From Neurospora tetraspora (taxonomy: Eukaryota; Ascomycota; Sordariomycetes; Sordariales; Sordariaceae): a DNA stretch of 64,000 bases. Location: positions 4,216,001 through 4,280,000 of the forward strand of contig NW_026944387.1 in NCBI RefSeq assembly GCF_033439725.1, in the 5' to 3' direction. Each line of letters begins with the position of its first letter. Positions within the stretch are counted from its first letter, which is position 1. Shown here in pieces: positions 45,763-57,260 of the stretch. The notes beneath the pieces were generated by a model. The model searched no databases, was not told the origin of the DNA, and was given only the letters and a program-made list of their open reading frames with translations. Made by a program: the position numbers and the translations under genes.

Positions 45763-46617
45763 TACCCGATCCACTTTTTACCGGACTTCAGAGGCCGCGG
45801 TGAGCCGAGTCCATTCCGTGACACGGTGACGGTTCTGATGACTTCATTCGGTCTATGGCAGGGGCCACAAAGCTCAAGACGAATCCACTTCGGCTGGCAG
45901 CCACTTAATTCCTGACAGGACAAAGAAGAAGGGGGTATTTCCTCGCTGCCCTGGTAACTGTAGGTCGGGAAGGAACTACTTGCCTATTTGGGTCTTAGTC
46001 GCCTTAGACCGTGACAGGAAGGTAGCCAAAGAAGATTGCAGTGTCATTTCCATGCACTTCCACATGCAAATGATCTCTGTCCTCAGCCCCCACCCATCCT
46101 GATTTAACCCTCGGCTTCGAAACGATCCTCCAGCTGAATACAATGAAGCGGGACATTCTGAAACTTTCGATTTTGATTTTGAATTTTAGTAGAGACAGTG
46201 AGTCTAGTAAGTAACCCCTCTGGGAGCCAACAACACACTCTTAATGATTTAATTTCAGTGTTACGTTTATTATGGGCTGATGGATGGGTATTATGAGATG
46301 GTTTTGGTGGGCTACCAAGGGACTTGAAAAGGGGATTTGAGCGACGGGATGGATGGGACTATTAAAAAATGGAGGATGGGAGATTGGGAGGGAGATACAT
46401 GCATGGATACCCGCTGGGACTGGGAGGTGGACAGCACACACATAACACATACGTTACTTGAACTGACTAGGTACCGTCAGATCACAGATCAAAATGATAG
46501 AGTATACGGACAGGTATTATTGGTATCCTCGAGGACAGAAAGAAAAAAAAAAGAAAAAGAAAACTCCCAAGCAAAACCCCGCTTAAAACAGCACTTTTTT
46601 CGTAGACAAGGTAACTT
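45763..46617. other. Region between MITE and the CFEM receptor gene
   Basis: No gene supported. It should contain the 3' UTR of the receptor gene. A GGATGGGA-rich patch at 46345-46395 is the only visible low-complexity feature besides an A-rich run near 46540-46560. Confidence 0.4.
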
Positions 46618-48403
46618 TCATACTTTGGACCCCATCTTCTTGAAATCCTCATCCGAGTCAGTAACCAACTCGGTAACACTCTCGGAACTCGCACCGTGCC
46701 GCTGCGAAGGGTGGTCATCATCATGCGTAAACTTGGTCCCTATCGACGACCCGTCGTGGCCGTGGTCCGTCGTTGTGGGCTCGTTGAACATGGGCTTGCT
46801 CTTGCGGGCAAGACTCCTGTTGATGGCGGTGCTGGCGCTGGCCGACACGGGCTCGAGCTCGTACTTGTTTGTTGACCCGAGGAGGCTGGGGAGCAGCTTG
46901 CGGAACAGCAGTCGCATGCTGGGAAGACAGGGGCAGATGACGCCGACGTCGATTTCGACGCCAGACCAGATGCAAAGATCGGCAATGTCCTCTGTTATAT
47001 GATGTGTTAGTGGTTCATCCGTGCCTGCTTAATGTGGGTGTAGTTGTGGAACGTACTGGTTGGGTTCTCGGCCCTCGTGAATGTGGGAATGGTCTTGAGT
47101 CTGATCAAGCTGATGATCATGACACTACCACAAAGTTAGTAACCTGCAAAAAACATGACAGACGGTTCTGTAACTTACGAAGCACCAACGCTGAACATCA
47201 AAGAGCCCATGATCTTCTTCTTCCAGTGGAGGTTGAGAGCAAAGAGCTGAGGGAACGGCAAGACAAGCAACCAAACGTCAAAGATGATACCAGTAGCGGC
47301 AGCTGACCAGACAATTGCCGGGACGTTATTACAGTGGCCTTTAGTCTCTCCCGACCATTGCAACCAAAACTCCTTGATGGGGTGGCATTGAAAGATGACG
47401 GCGCACAAGAAGCTGAAGTTGTAGACGACGTTGAAGACCATGGTCCAGGTAAGAATGCGGCTGAGCTTGTTGTCCTTGGGGAATACGCGGAGGTAGAAGA
47501 GAATAATGGACGCCCGGACAAAGAAGCGGGAAACGGTGTACAGCAACATGTTGGCGTAGAATAACTGTGACCCTGTTAGTGGTCCGAAGCAGTACAAAGA
47601 GCCAAAAGATTAGACCTACCCTCAAAATCGTGGTGATATCGTCAAACTTGACAAACCAAATATCAATACCGTAGCCATGGTTGACCGATTCGAAATTGAG
47701 AGTGCTGAAACAAATGCAACCGATGAAGGCGAACAGGTTGCACAAATCATCCCACCAAAAATAAGCCCTGGTCAACACACGGGCCAGCACGCGCAGAACG
47801 ACTGCGAACAGGGCAAGGCCGAGGAACACAGCAAGGACGGGAATGATGGTGTTGTTCTTCCTGATGGGCTCGTGGCAGAGGTATGAGGTGATGTTCTTGG
47901 CGGCTTCGGGGAGGGTTAGCTTCACTTTAAGAAGGGAATCATAGGAGGTGCTCACTAAGAGATTCCTTCACAGTGCAAGCCCCATGGATACACGCGGCCG
48001 AAACGTCGTTGATTTGCTGGCTGTGGCACACACAGTCGGCCAGGTTGGGAACGGGGTGAGTAAGAGTGCCGCATGTTCCCACGGAGTTGACGGTGTCGAC
48101 GAGGCATGTGAGCTATATGGAAAAGACACTGTTCAGCTTGTTATTCTCGGTATGCATGTCGACGTAGACTCGGTGAATTTTGGTTTCGACGGTATAGAGT
48201 CGCAGTCGGTGACTAGGTATGCTGGTGCTTGGTGCTCATGGCGTTGGCGTCGGTGTTCTTACAGCGCATTCTGGCAAGCCCTCCAAGGCCTCCATGATAC
48301 TGATTGGTGGCGTCTCGATGATTTTTTCGGCAGTGGCGACATTGGTGAAGAACAAGAATAGGCACAGGCCAAGAATGGCAACTGTGGTTCGGAGGGATCC
48401 CAT
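46618..48403 (-). CDS. CFEM-domain seven-helix membrane receptor (PTH11-like)
   Basis: Six exons give 469 aa: 48403-48263, 48112-47956, 47903-47620, 47564-47179, 47124-47057, 46991-46618; introns are 52-150 nt with GT...AG and CTAAC branch sites. A signal peptide covers about 1-25. The CFEM domain (about 42-112) has all eight cysteines in order (PECALTCLVD, GTCG, LADCVC, SAACIHGACTVKESL, YLC). Seven hydrophobic segments follow from about residue 117 to 345, with WWDDLCNLFAF, LFYANMLLYTVSRFFVRASI and ADLCIWSGVEIDVGVICPCL, the pattern of fungal rhodopsin-like PTH11 receptors. A Ser/Asp-rich cytosolic tail ends at a TAA/TAG-bounded KMGSKV. Such proteins sense surface or host cues in the plasma membrane; the best-studied relative, Magnaporthe Pth11, acts upstream of cAMP signalling. 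Ligand unknown. Confidence 0.88.
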
Positions 48404-51400
48404 GGTTAGGTTACTGAGGCATGCTCTAACCCTTTGATGTTTTGTTGTTTCGGTCACACAGTCGTCGACGACGTCGGGGTGAGGGTATTCGGAAACCCGG
48501 ACACGGGCCGGATTCTTGATGTTCGAGCCGAGTATGGACGGCGTTTGGCGTATGGATCAGATAACGTGGAAAAAGAGAGAGAGGAGCCGAGTAAGAAAGA
48601 GAGACTGTGGAACCTCGAAGGGACAGCGGGACCACAGGATTAAAGATGCTGTCGACCCTGCCCCAGAGAGGGGAGTTTACCGATTCGAGGCCCAGTGTCC
48701 CAGGGGGTTTGAAGGCCTTGTCTTTGACCTTGTCGAGGAGTCTCAGAACGGAAGGGCATCGCGAGTGTATGGGGAGCCATGTCTGCGGTATCATGGAGAT
48801 GGGCCATGGTGGAAGGTGGTGTTGAATGTGGGACATTGGTGGAGTCCGTTTCCTTCGTGCATTGCAAGTGTTATGCGGATCAGCGTAGGCCCATTGAGGC
48901 CCTGTTTTTCAGTGACTAGAACCCTTTTGGCCACCGTGCCGTAGCAACGAAAGACACCTACGGCCTTGAATCAGAAACAGTCCCCCTTGAGGCTCAATGC
49001 AGGACCTGGCGGATAGGGCAGGACTCACTCAAAGAAGGCTGGGATCTCGAAAGAAGAAAGGGTTCGGCGACCTCTCTTGCTCGGTTACCGGGAGTCAAAG
49101 CGCAAAGGGTCTGGTCGACTGTCGACTGTTGACTGTTGACAGGAAAACAGTTCATCTCGAGTTTCGATGATGTCTGTAATCGCCAGGGGGATCATCCGCT
49201 TAACTTGATCCACCACAAAAAAGGCGACCAAACATTTTTGTCTGAGAGAAGGGAAGATGGCAGATGCTGACTCGCATCGTGACCCGCATGGTTGTGGATG
49301 CGTTAATAAGGTGGACTTTGATCGATGTGGGATGGCTCAGGATGGATGGGGATGGATGTCGAAACGAATTGTGGGATGAGACAGAAATTCAGCATCTCCG
49401 AGTTTGATCCCATCAGGGCAGGGCAGCTGTGAAGCGATCCAGCTGCCAACAGACAGTTAACAGGACTGCCAAGGACCGACAGGGGCTGCCAGACTGGTCC
49501 CGTCAGCCCCGGCCGTGCGCTTTTCCTCTCTTTGATGCGGCCCACCTTGCCCCACATGCGACTAGTCAAACGATTGGCGAACTGAGATTGACGACAGTTC
49601 TGCGGTCTTTTCTTGAAGATGATGATCAGATGTCATCGAACTTCGGGACGAGCCTCGGTGGAGATTATTTGTTTTTCGTAACAACAACGACAACAAAAAA
49701 GAGGGGAAATCAGAAGCAGGAACAGAACAGTAATGTAAGGTACAATTGAGAAATCATTGGTTTGCCTGAACTGTGTATGTGCCGATGCGTGTGCACACAT
49801 AGGGCAACACAAGCGAACGGCAAGTCCATGGTTTCAACCAAAGCGTCGGATGCAACACTGAGAGGTCTCACAAGAGGTCTCAGACCCCTTTTTCTTGGGA
49901 GTCTTGGAGTTCGTACCGGCAGTTTGGTTTCTCGGTCATTTTGCATCAATTCCCGTCTTGGTCTGTGCCAATGATCATCACCGTTCCCGGTCATCAACAC
50001 CAAATCACAACCGAGGACTTTTACACGCTCTCTTCCCAACAAGGACGCTAAACCATTCGACGCCAAGCATCCGCAACTAGGGTGAGCCACGTTTCTCTCC
50101 ACGATGGAGTCAACTTTAGTCCCTTGAGTCCTCCACCAACCACGGCATGGCATCCCAACTCGTGGCTTGGGGGTTGTGGGCCCTGAGCCCTAATAAACTA
50201 AGCCCTGATTACCTGTATCATACCAAGCCCTATCGATACGAGTACGACACTGCGACGCTATACCACGGCACAGAGCAATTACACCTACCTGCATTGGTAG
50301 TCGTAATTGCAGATGATCTCGAGCTATCTTGTAGCAATTTCATATCATCAGACAGTTAGGACTGTCTCCGTGTTAAGTATGTGGTATCTTGATAATGTCG
50401 GCGTTATGCAGGTGACTACCGAGGGCACCCCTTCTTTGCTTTTGGCCCCCTCGAGTCGACCCCCGGTCAACTCCGTCCGACCGTTGCCATCCGTTGCAGC
50501 CACCCACTCTCCCACACCTCCCACGCAACACACCCTCGACGGGATGGCTTCGTCCCTCGTGTGATGTTCATTTCCATGCACAGAAGAGGCAAGATTTTCG
50601 TATGCAACCAGGTCCTCGGGAAAGTTCTGGCCTGTCTTGGGTATCGTTTGGTCGCCGACTCGCCGTTCAAAACTGTCCCAAAAGCAACGTTATTATTTAG
50701 AAGGTAACCGGGGCGAACCCTCGTGCTTCCGCGTGCACTTCAGATACCCTTCATAGGCTTCATCGGCAAATGATCAATATGGCAGTTGCCCGAATGAAAC
50801 CTTTACGCCCGGTTAAATTGTACCTTGTACGTAGGAACGGTTCATCTGGCAAGACTGGCAGCGTCTGGGACTACCGCTAACACTCGTTCGTAAGAGATTT
50901 ACCGGGAGCGCTAGCTAGGAAAATGAGGGCTTCCCATTGGAGATATTCCTCATATGCACTAAAGCCGCCTTGCATATGCAGCTTCTCTCAAGTACTTGCG
51001 GTATTTGCTGATGGTCAAACATGGGCCGTGTATCTATCGCACTAACACTTGCAGACCGAGTGGTCAAGCTGTTTTTGTTAGCACCTTTATCGATCGCGAT
51101 CTTCTTCCTAGCTTCCCTCATGGCAGGCAGGCACCGCCAGGCACCTGCCAGACTAAATGACACCAAAACAGCGGAGGTGGAGTTCCCATCACTAACCTCC
51201 ACAGTCCACCAAGCTTAAAAAAGAAACACAACCTAAGCCGGCCATAACCGAGGTTTTACCTTGGCAACTTTTGGCCGACGGGAATTCCAGTTTGCATGAA
51301 AGTATTCTTCAGATGGGAATATCTTCCCTCGCTGCCCTCAGCCAGCTCTCTGCTCTCACATCCGCCTGCCCACTGCTTATACAAACTGTCAGCGTCGCCA

Positions 51401-53775
51401 TCGCTGCTCTGGGCAGGTGCTCCCGCTCATCTCTCCCCGTTTCAGACATTCCATTTCGCCATTTACCCGAGTCATGCACGTCGCACTCGCCTACGGATAG
51501 CGAGTCTCCTCAGTGGTTGAACGGCTGCCATAACAGGAACGGAAACCTTGCGGGCCGACGACCAATGGACACAGTGAAAAGAGTTTCGGAGATGGCTTCT
51601 GATTCTTTTCTCTCTCCATGTTCTGTCCTAAAAGTTTAGTACCTAGCCCGTCTTCAGCCTCTCTAGCTGCTACTAGTCCGCTGTTAGAGCTGTTCATCAA
51701 CATGAAACCCGTTCTCTCATTCCGTTGCCGAATCCATCTTTTCCACCTCTTTCGCGGCTTTCACTGTGTCGGAAAGCCCTAGGACGTGCCGACAACAACA
51801 AGCGACGACGAGCCCGAGCCTACGACGACTATCGATAACTTGATACTGGGGTAACATGGGCATAAACTTTGCTCAGAATGTCCAGGCGCAAACTAATTTC
51901 AAATGTCCGACCACCATATCCGTTCAGTGGCAGGGCAGGGCAGGAAAGGTCACTGCGTGGGTACATATTCTCGGTTGTTGCTCGGTTCACGGCTGAAAAC
52001 ATGGTACCGAGTCCTCCTGTCCTCGTCACCGTGATCCGTGATGCAAATACCGAACCGAAACGTTTGCGGCTCAGAAAAAAGGAAAACGAGTTGCAGTTAT
52101 CCATCAACAACCAGACTTTCATGATCTTTACTGATTTTACCGGAGTTCCGGAGTTTTTGAACAACTACACGTGGCCAAGAAATTGCCGTTGTTCGATTCC
52201 GTGAGTCTCGTCAGGTACCTTACACCAAGCGAAGAATCGGCAAAAAAACCCCACGCGACCTGATAAAAGTCCAGGCGCGACAAGCTTCCTGTTCGTCGAT
52301 CTTCCGCCGCTTGAATGCTAGTTTTGCTCGGTAGTGCCAGGCACGCACTCGCGCTCAGTGGTTGGATTGGTCCCTGCAAGTCCCCAGTCGTTATGATCAG
52401 GAAAATTCATCCTCCAGATTTCAATCCCCTGAGCCGAACTCCAGGGACAAAATCGCCCAGCATGGACCACATGGAAAGTGGATGCCTTCGAGTTAGACAC
52501 CATGACATAGGTATCGTCGCATCGCTTCGAATTCAGGACGGAAACGGGAAGGGCCCGGGGTTAAATGGATGATCGAGAGACGGCAGCTACGTTCGGGAAC
52601 CAAGTGGAATTACACTACCGGAAAGATGGAAATGGAAGAAAGATAATACTCCATGATCGCCGCCACCGGTCAGTCGGCGGCCCAGTCAGCCAAGCAGCAA
52701 CGATTGGTGTCGGACTAGACTGTCGTTGGTGTTAATGGGGCGGCTCAGGCGGGTGTGGCGCTCACTCCCACAGCCACAACTGCCGCTTTACTGCCGTCCC
52801 AGTGCTCTTTGGCGATTTCACTGGCTGAGGAGACCACAACCAAAAAGAAAGTTCTGAAATGGTATTTCTAGCGTCGTGGTGCTGCGTCTCACCTCTCAGG
52901 CACCCAACCGAAAGAAACCCGAAAAACGGCAGAAGTGGGATGTCAATGTAATAAATAGCGGACGGCGGACGCCGCCGCAGTCGCACGCAGATGCGGAACT
53001 GAATTGGCGGCGGAGCGGATGCAGGTACGGATTCTCGAAATCCACTCCTCCCGACGAACAGTGGAACCGTCGTAAACTATCGAACGGAAATGCTTGATTT
53101 TGGTCTTGGTAGAAAGTGAGACGGAATCCACCACGGACTCCATCCGTTCATACATCTGTATTTCGTGTCGCGATCGTGTCGCGATCGTGATTTGCCATCC
53201 AGGCGCGCATGTGGCAGTTTTTTTTCCCGCTGCCGTCAGTCATTCGGGCCCGTGGGAGCGATTCCGGGTTTCGTAACTTGCGTCAGCGTGGCCGGTTATT
53301 GTCGGTACTATCGTCTAGTTCCCTTTCACCGATCTTGCCATGTAATTTCATCTTGTTGAAGCGATGACAAATGACGTCAAGTCCACTATTCGCCTACGTT
53401 GCCGACGATGGGATCGTTGATCCCTCAAATGCGCTTTTCCAGTTACCTATGTACCCGGCAACCGCATTCAGGAAAGACAGGAGGTTCATATCCAGTTCTG
53501 ACACTTTTCCTTTTCGGCGTGTTCAAGTTCACCAAGGTTTGATAGTTACCCCTCCCTCATCCTACCAATCCAACAACCCATTTAACCCATCCGAACTCCG
53601 TCGGACTTCTCTCCTGTTTCAGACTCCCAGACTCCCAGACACTCCAGACTTTCGAGCAGCCCCTGAACGGGTCAATGGCACTGAATAGATCTCAACATCC
53701 GACTGGAAGATTGGAGCATGCGAGTCGTCCGGACCAGTAACCGCATCACCGGTGGCTGTCGAAGAAAAGCCACTA
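48404..53775. other. 5.4 kb gene-poor region
   Basis: The left part must carry the receptor promoter. The longest ATG-initiated frames (48519-48944 plus, 141 aa; 50153-49710 minus, 147 aa) have no known motif and unremarkable composition, so they are not called. A GACTGTCGACTGTTGACTG triple repeat lies at 49120-49140. No inverted repeats or RNA genes were recognised. Confidence 0.4.
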
Positions 53776-54107
53776 CAGTAACGATCCCTGAAAGTGCAAC
53801 TAATCCGGCTGACGAAATCCTTTGTACTTTCTGGGTATTTGCACTTGGGGGAGCTGGTGCACAGACCAAGAAGTGCCCTCCGGCCATTGGAAGGCGACCA
53901 AAAGTGCATCGTCTGAGCCCCGGTAGCCGGGTATAAGTGTTCTCTCCCACCAAAACCGGACCCCTATAGGTGCAAATCCGGGCCAAAGTCTTTGCACTTT
54001 GCAGTTTGCAGGTTTTGTATGGGAAAACAATTCCGGCACACAGATTCTTTTGCACTTTGGGGGGTTTTTGCACTTGGGGGTGGTTGCACTTTCAGGGATC
54101 TTTACTG
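53776..54107. mobile_element. Second Tc1/mariner-type MITE, 332 bp
   Basis: The left end reads CAGTAACGATCCCTGAAAGT followed by GCAAC, and the reverse complement of the right end reads CAGTAAAGATCCCTGAAAGT followed by GCAAC: one mismatch in 25. TA flanks both ends (53774-53775, 54108-54109). The interior repeats TTTGCACTTGGGGG-like text several times in both orientations, so sub-terminal repeats are present. No coding capacity. It differs in sequence from the 45.3 kb element. Confidence 0.82.
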
Positions 54108-55399
54108 TAATGGGATCGCGATCCGGCTAAATTCCATGCTGGTTGCCGGTGCCCTGGACGTCACGTCGCCTGAAGATTACCTGGAACACTGGATAAGAGC
54201 CGCAATTGCAATGCTACTATAAGGCCAGGTATCCCAACCTGTGCTTTGACGTTGAAGTTGCACCGGATTGCGCTTGACCAGTCGGCTACCAGTCACAACC
54301 AGTCGGCAACGCATTCCAAGTTACACTCAACCCAACGTCGACGGCGTTCCCTTGCTCGCGGAAGGGATTCCAAGTGGCGGCATTTCCGACGACTTCTTGC
54401 CAGCCCAAACCATCCGAAGGTCAAGGACCGGGGCTGAAGATGAAGCTGTAAACTCCGAAGGGGTGCATATCCCAAAGATTGGAAAGGACACAAAACGGGC
54501 ACTAAAACCCGAAGATTGAAAACACTTGCATATCCCCGAAGTCCGTCCGACCACCGTTGATGGGGAATCCAAAAAGCCTTCAAATACCATTTCTTCTTGC
54601 TAAAAGGGACAATAGGTAAGGTAGGGCAGCCAGCCCACAAGAGCCAAAGGCAAGCCAAGCCCAAAGAACAAGGACAATCGTGGTTCAACGAACTAGCAAC
54701 AGGGTCAGGGTTACATACCACACTTTACTACGTAGCCCAAAGAGCCCAAAGAGCCCAAAGAGCCCAAAGGAACGGACTGGGACGGACTGGGACGGACGGA
54801 CTAGACGAAGCGAATTGGCATTTCTCTCGAGTTTCCAGCGAATTTGGCGGTCATGCTCGAGTCATGCCGCTCATGGCGTCCGCTGTCAAGCCTGACAAGC
54901 CTGACAAGCTTGACAAGACTAACAAATTGCCCGGACTCCGGCAAGCGAACGGCGAGCGAAGCGGAAGCGAACTGTTTCGGTTGGAAAGTGCGGTGCTACC
55001 GGTCTGGCTGGCGGTTTGTGAATCGAGATCTGTGAATCTGATGCGGTGCGGCGATGCAGCGATGCGGTGATGCGGTGATGCGGTAGTCGGCCATGCCGGC
55101 GGTGAAAGTACAAAACGGGAGCTGAATGTGTCAAAGGGGAGCGACCCGTCAAAGAAGCGGGATCGGTCGGTCCGGACCGTAGCTTGCTAAGGTACTTTTG
55201 GCAAACCAATGCTTTCTGTTCAGCTTGACATTACCTCCGGCGCCCCCTCTCGCGGACGGAACGCCCCCTTCGCTCGAAAGAGGATCCGTAGAAGCAATGA
55301 GAAAGGTGGCATACAACACAGTAACATCCTGGCCAGCATGCTACAATTTATCGTCGTCTTACAACAGAAGTCATGATGGTTACATGGCTCCATGGATCA
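54108..55399. other. Gene-free region with short tandem repeats
   Basis: Microsatellite-like runs include AGCCCAAAG (54736-54772), GGGACGGACT (54778-54805), CCTGACAAG (54890-54917) and GATGCGGT (55048-55084). No gene supported. Confidence 0.5.
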
Positions 55400-56823
55400 T
55401 CATGTCTCGATGGCGGCCGTCAACATCTCATACTCAACGCTGGCCAAGATAAATGGTCCAACCCCAATCAACGAGTTCTCAACCCTGTTGATCCCGGTGT
55501 AATACTGTCCGTCGTCTTTGTCAGCACATTTCATCCACATACGCATCAAACGATCCCTAGGCCTGTCTGTCATGGAAAACTTCATCGCAGAGAAAGAAAG
55601 ATGGAACTCACCTCAAAATCCCCCCTCCCATCCAGACTCCCCACCCTAACCGTCCCTTCCCAATTCAACAGCACCTCCCGACCATCCTCCCCATCCTCCC
55701 CATCCTTCCCCTTCACAACCCTCACGAACCGTTCCACCAACCCTTCATACCCCCTCCTCGCCACTTTTACCAGTTCCCCACCATCATCAAGCAAATACCA
55801 CTTCCTAACCCCCTTAAGCAATCCATAAACATACATCACACTCCCACTACTCTCCACATAATTCCCCCTTTCCCTTCCCTTCGGGCCTCCATACTCCCCA
55901 TCCATAACTAACCACCACCCCCCCGTCTCTGGGTCTTGCGTCTCCTTTAGCGCCCTGGCCAGCTGGCGAGCCCATTTTATGAGTTGCGAGTAGGCGGGGT
56001 GTGAAAGGGGGAAATAGTCCAAGACGTCGATGAGAGCCATTAGGTACCACCCCTGCGCTCGGATCCAGGTTAGGGGTGAGGCGCCGGTGATGGGGTCGGC
56101 CCAGATTGCGGTTTTGGAGGCGTCGTAGCCGTGTTTGAGTAAGCCGGAGGTGGCGTTGCGGCAGTGGGCTTCGATTAGTGAAAACTGAAGAAGGATGTCG
56201 TCCCAGTTTTTGTCTGCTACTGCTGCAGTGGTGTTGACGTTGACGGAGTTAGGGGACATGGAAGAAAGGAAGAGAGAAGTGTAAGCGGCGTAAAAGGGTT
56301 GGGCCATGTAAAGACCGTCTAACCACATCTGGTTCGGGTACTTGGGGTCTTTGTGCCAGAAGCCGCCTTCTGGGTTTCGTTTCTGTTTGTTTACCAATTG
56401 GTCGTACAAGAAGTCTAGAGCGGCTTTGTACTTGGTCCTTTGGGGGGTGTTGGAGGGAGGGATGGAGGTGTAGAGGAAGAGAATAGACGAGGCAACGCGG
56501 ATGTTATCTAGTTGGTGGTCGTTGTAGTCCCAGGAGATGAAGGTGCCGTTGGGATGGAGGAGGGAGTCGATTTGAGTGGTTATGTGGGAGAGGTACGGGG
56601 AGAAGGAGGAGGAATTGGATGAGTTCTGGTGGGCCACGACAATGGCTTCGAGAGAGCGGTAAAAGGTTGCTTGGTCGTAGTAGCGCGTGGCGGGGGAGGA
56701 GAGGTTACGGGTGATGATGCTGTTGGCCATCCAGGTTGAATATTTGGGTTGGGGACTGAGGAGTTGGGAAGGGGCGGCTAATGTCGTGGCGGCGAGGAGG
56801 ATGGGAGTAATGGATCGCATCAT
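55400..56823 (-). CDS. Secreted glycoside hydrolase family 105 (unsaturated rhamnogalacturonyl hydrolase-like)
   Basis: Two exons give 438 aa: 56823-55612 and 55504-55400; the intron 55505-55611 begins GTGAGT, ends CAG, phase 0, and joins GDFE to YYTGINRVENSLIG. Residues 1-18 form a signal peptide (MMRSITPILLAATTLAAP). GH105 features: YYDQATFYRSLEA near 48-60, LDNIRVASSIL near 105, WLDGLYMAQPFYAAY from 167 with the Asp (about 169) that matches the catalytic Asp of the YteR type, then GNYVESSGSVMYVYGLLKG. GH105 enzymes remove the unsaturated galacturonyl residue from the non-reducing end of rhamnogalacturonan-I fragments made by lyases, by a hydration mechanism. Several sequons suit a secreted protein. 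With the nearby GH7 gene it points to plant cell-wall breakdown. Confidence 0.87.
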
Positions 56824-57260
56824 ATGCTGTGAAAGGCTGGACTGGACGTGTGGGTGCCTGTAAAGCGTGATGTTGGATCGTGATGTTGATGTCAGGTACC
56901 TCTATTTGTAGGAGTCAAGGCACAAGTTATACGGCATGCTGGGTACCTCTGATGTGCGGGGATGTCGGGACCAGGTAACATTGGTGGTACAGTCGTGATG
57001 CTGCAGCTGCAATAAGCGGACGGGATAATTGTGTGGTAGAGTGTGGCAACGGTACGATATTTCGACGTTAAACCCGGATATGAAGTGCGATACGTGGATA
57101 AACCCGGACGTTCTGCAAAAACCATCCATCCGAAGACGATCATCCTGCAAAAAGGCTTGGGAGGGGCATTTGGATGGTTGGATAGCTGATGTGGCCCTGA
57201 GAGGGCAAGAATGCATCCGATACACGAACTTCCGACCAAGAAAGGCCACCCTTTCAAGGA
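56824..57260. promoter_or_regulatory. Promoter region of GH105 and 3' flank of the deaminase gene
   Basis: These 437 bp separate two minus-strand genes, so they contain the GH105 promoter and the deaminase 3' UTR. No specific regulator site could be assigned with confidence. Confidence 0.4.

Noticed and set aside
47904-47955. ATG at 47955 (MSTSYDSLLKVK) as a start of a separate receptor gene
   Set aside because: This stretch is a 52-nt intron; splicing it restores the last CFEM cysteine in frame and links the CFEM domain to the seven-helix part.
49710-50153. 147-codon minus-strand ORF
   Set aside because: It has an ATG but no motif, no supportive splice structure and an irregular composition; it stays within chance expectation for a GC-neutral 5 kb spacer.
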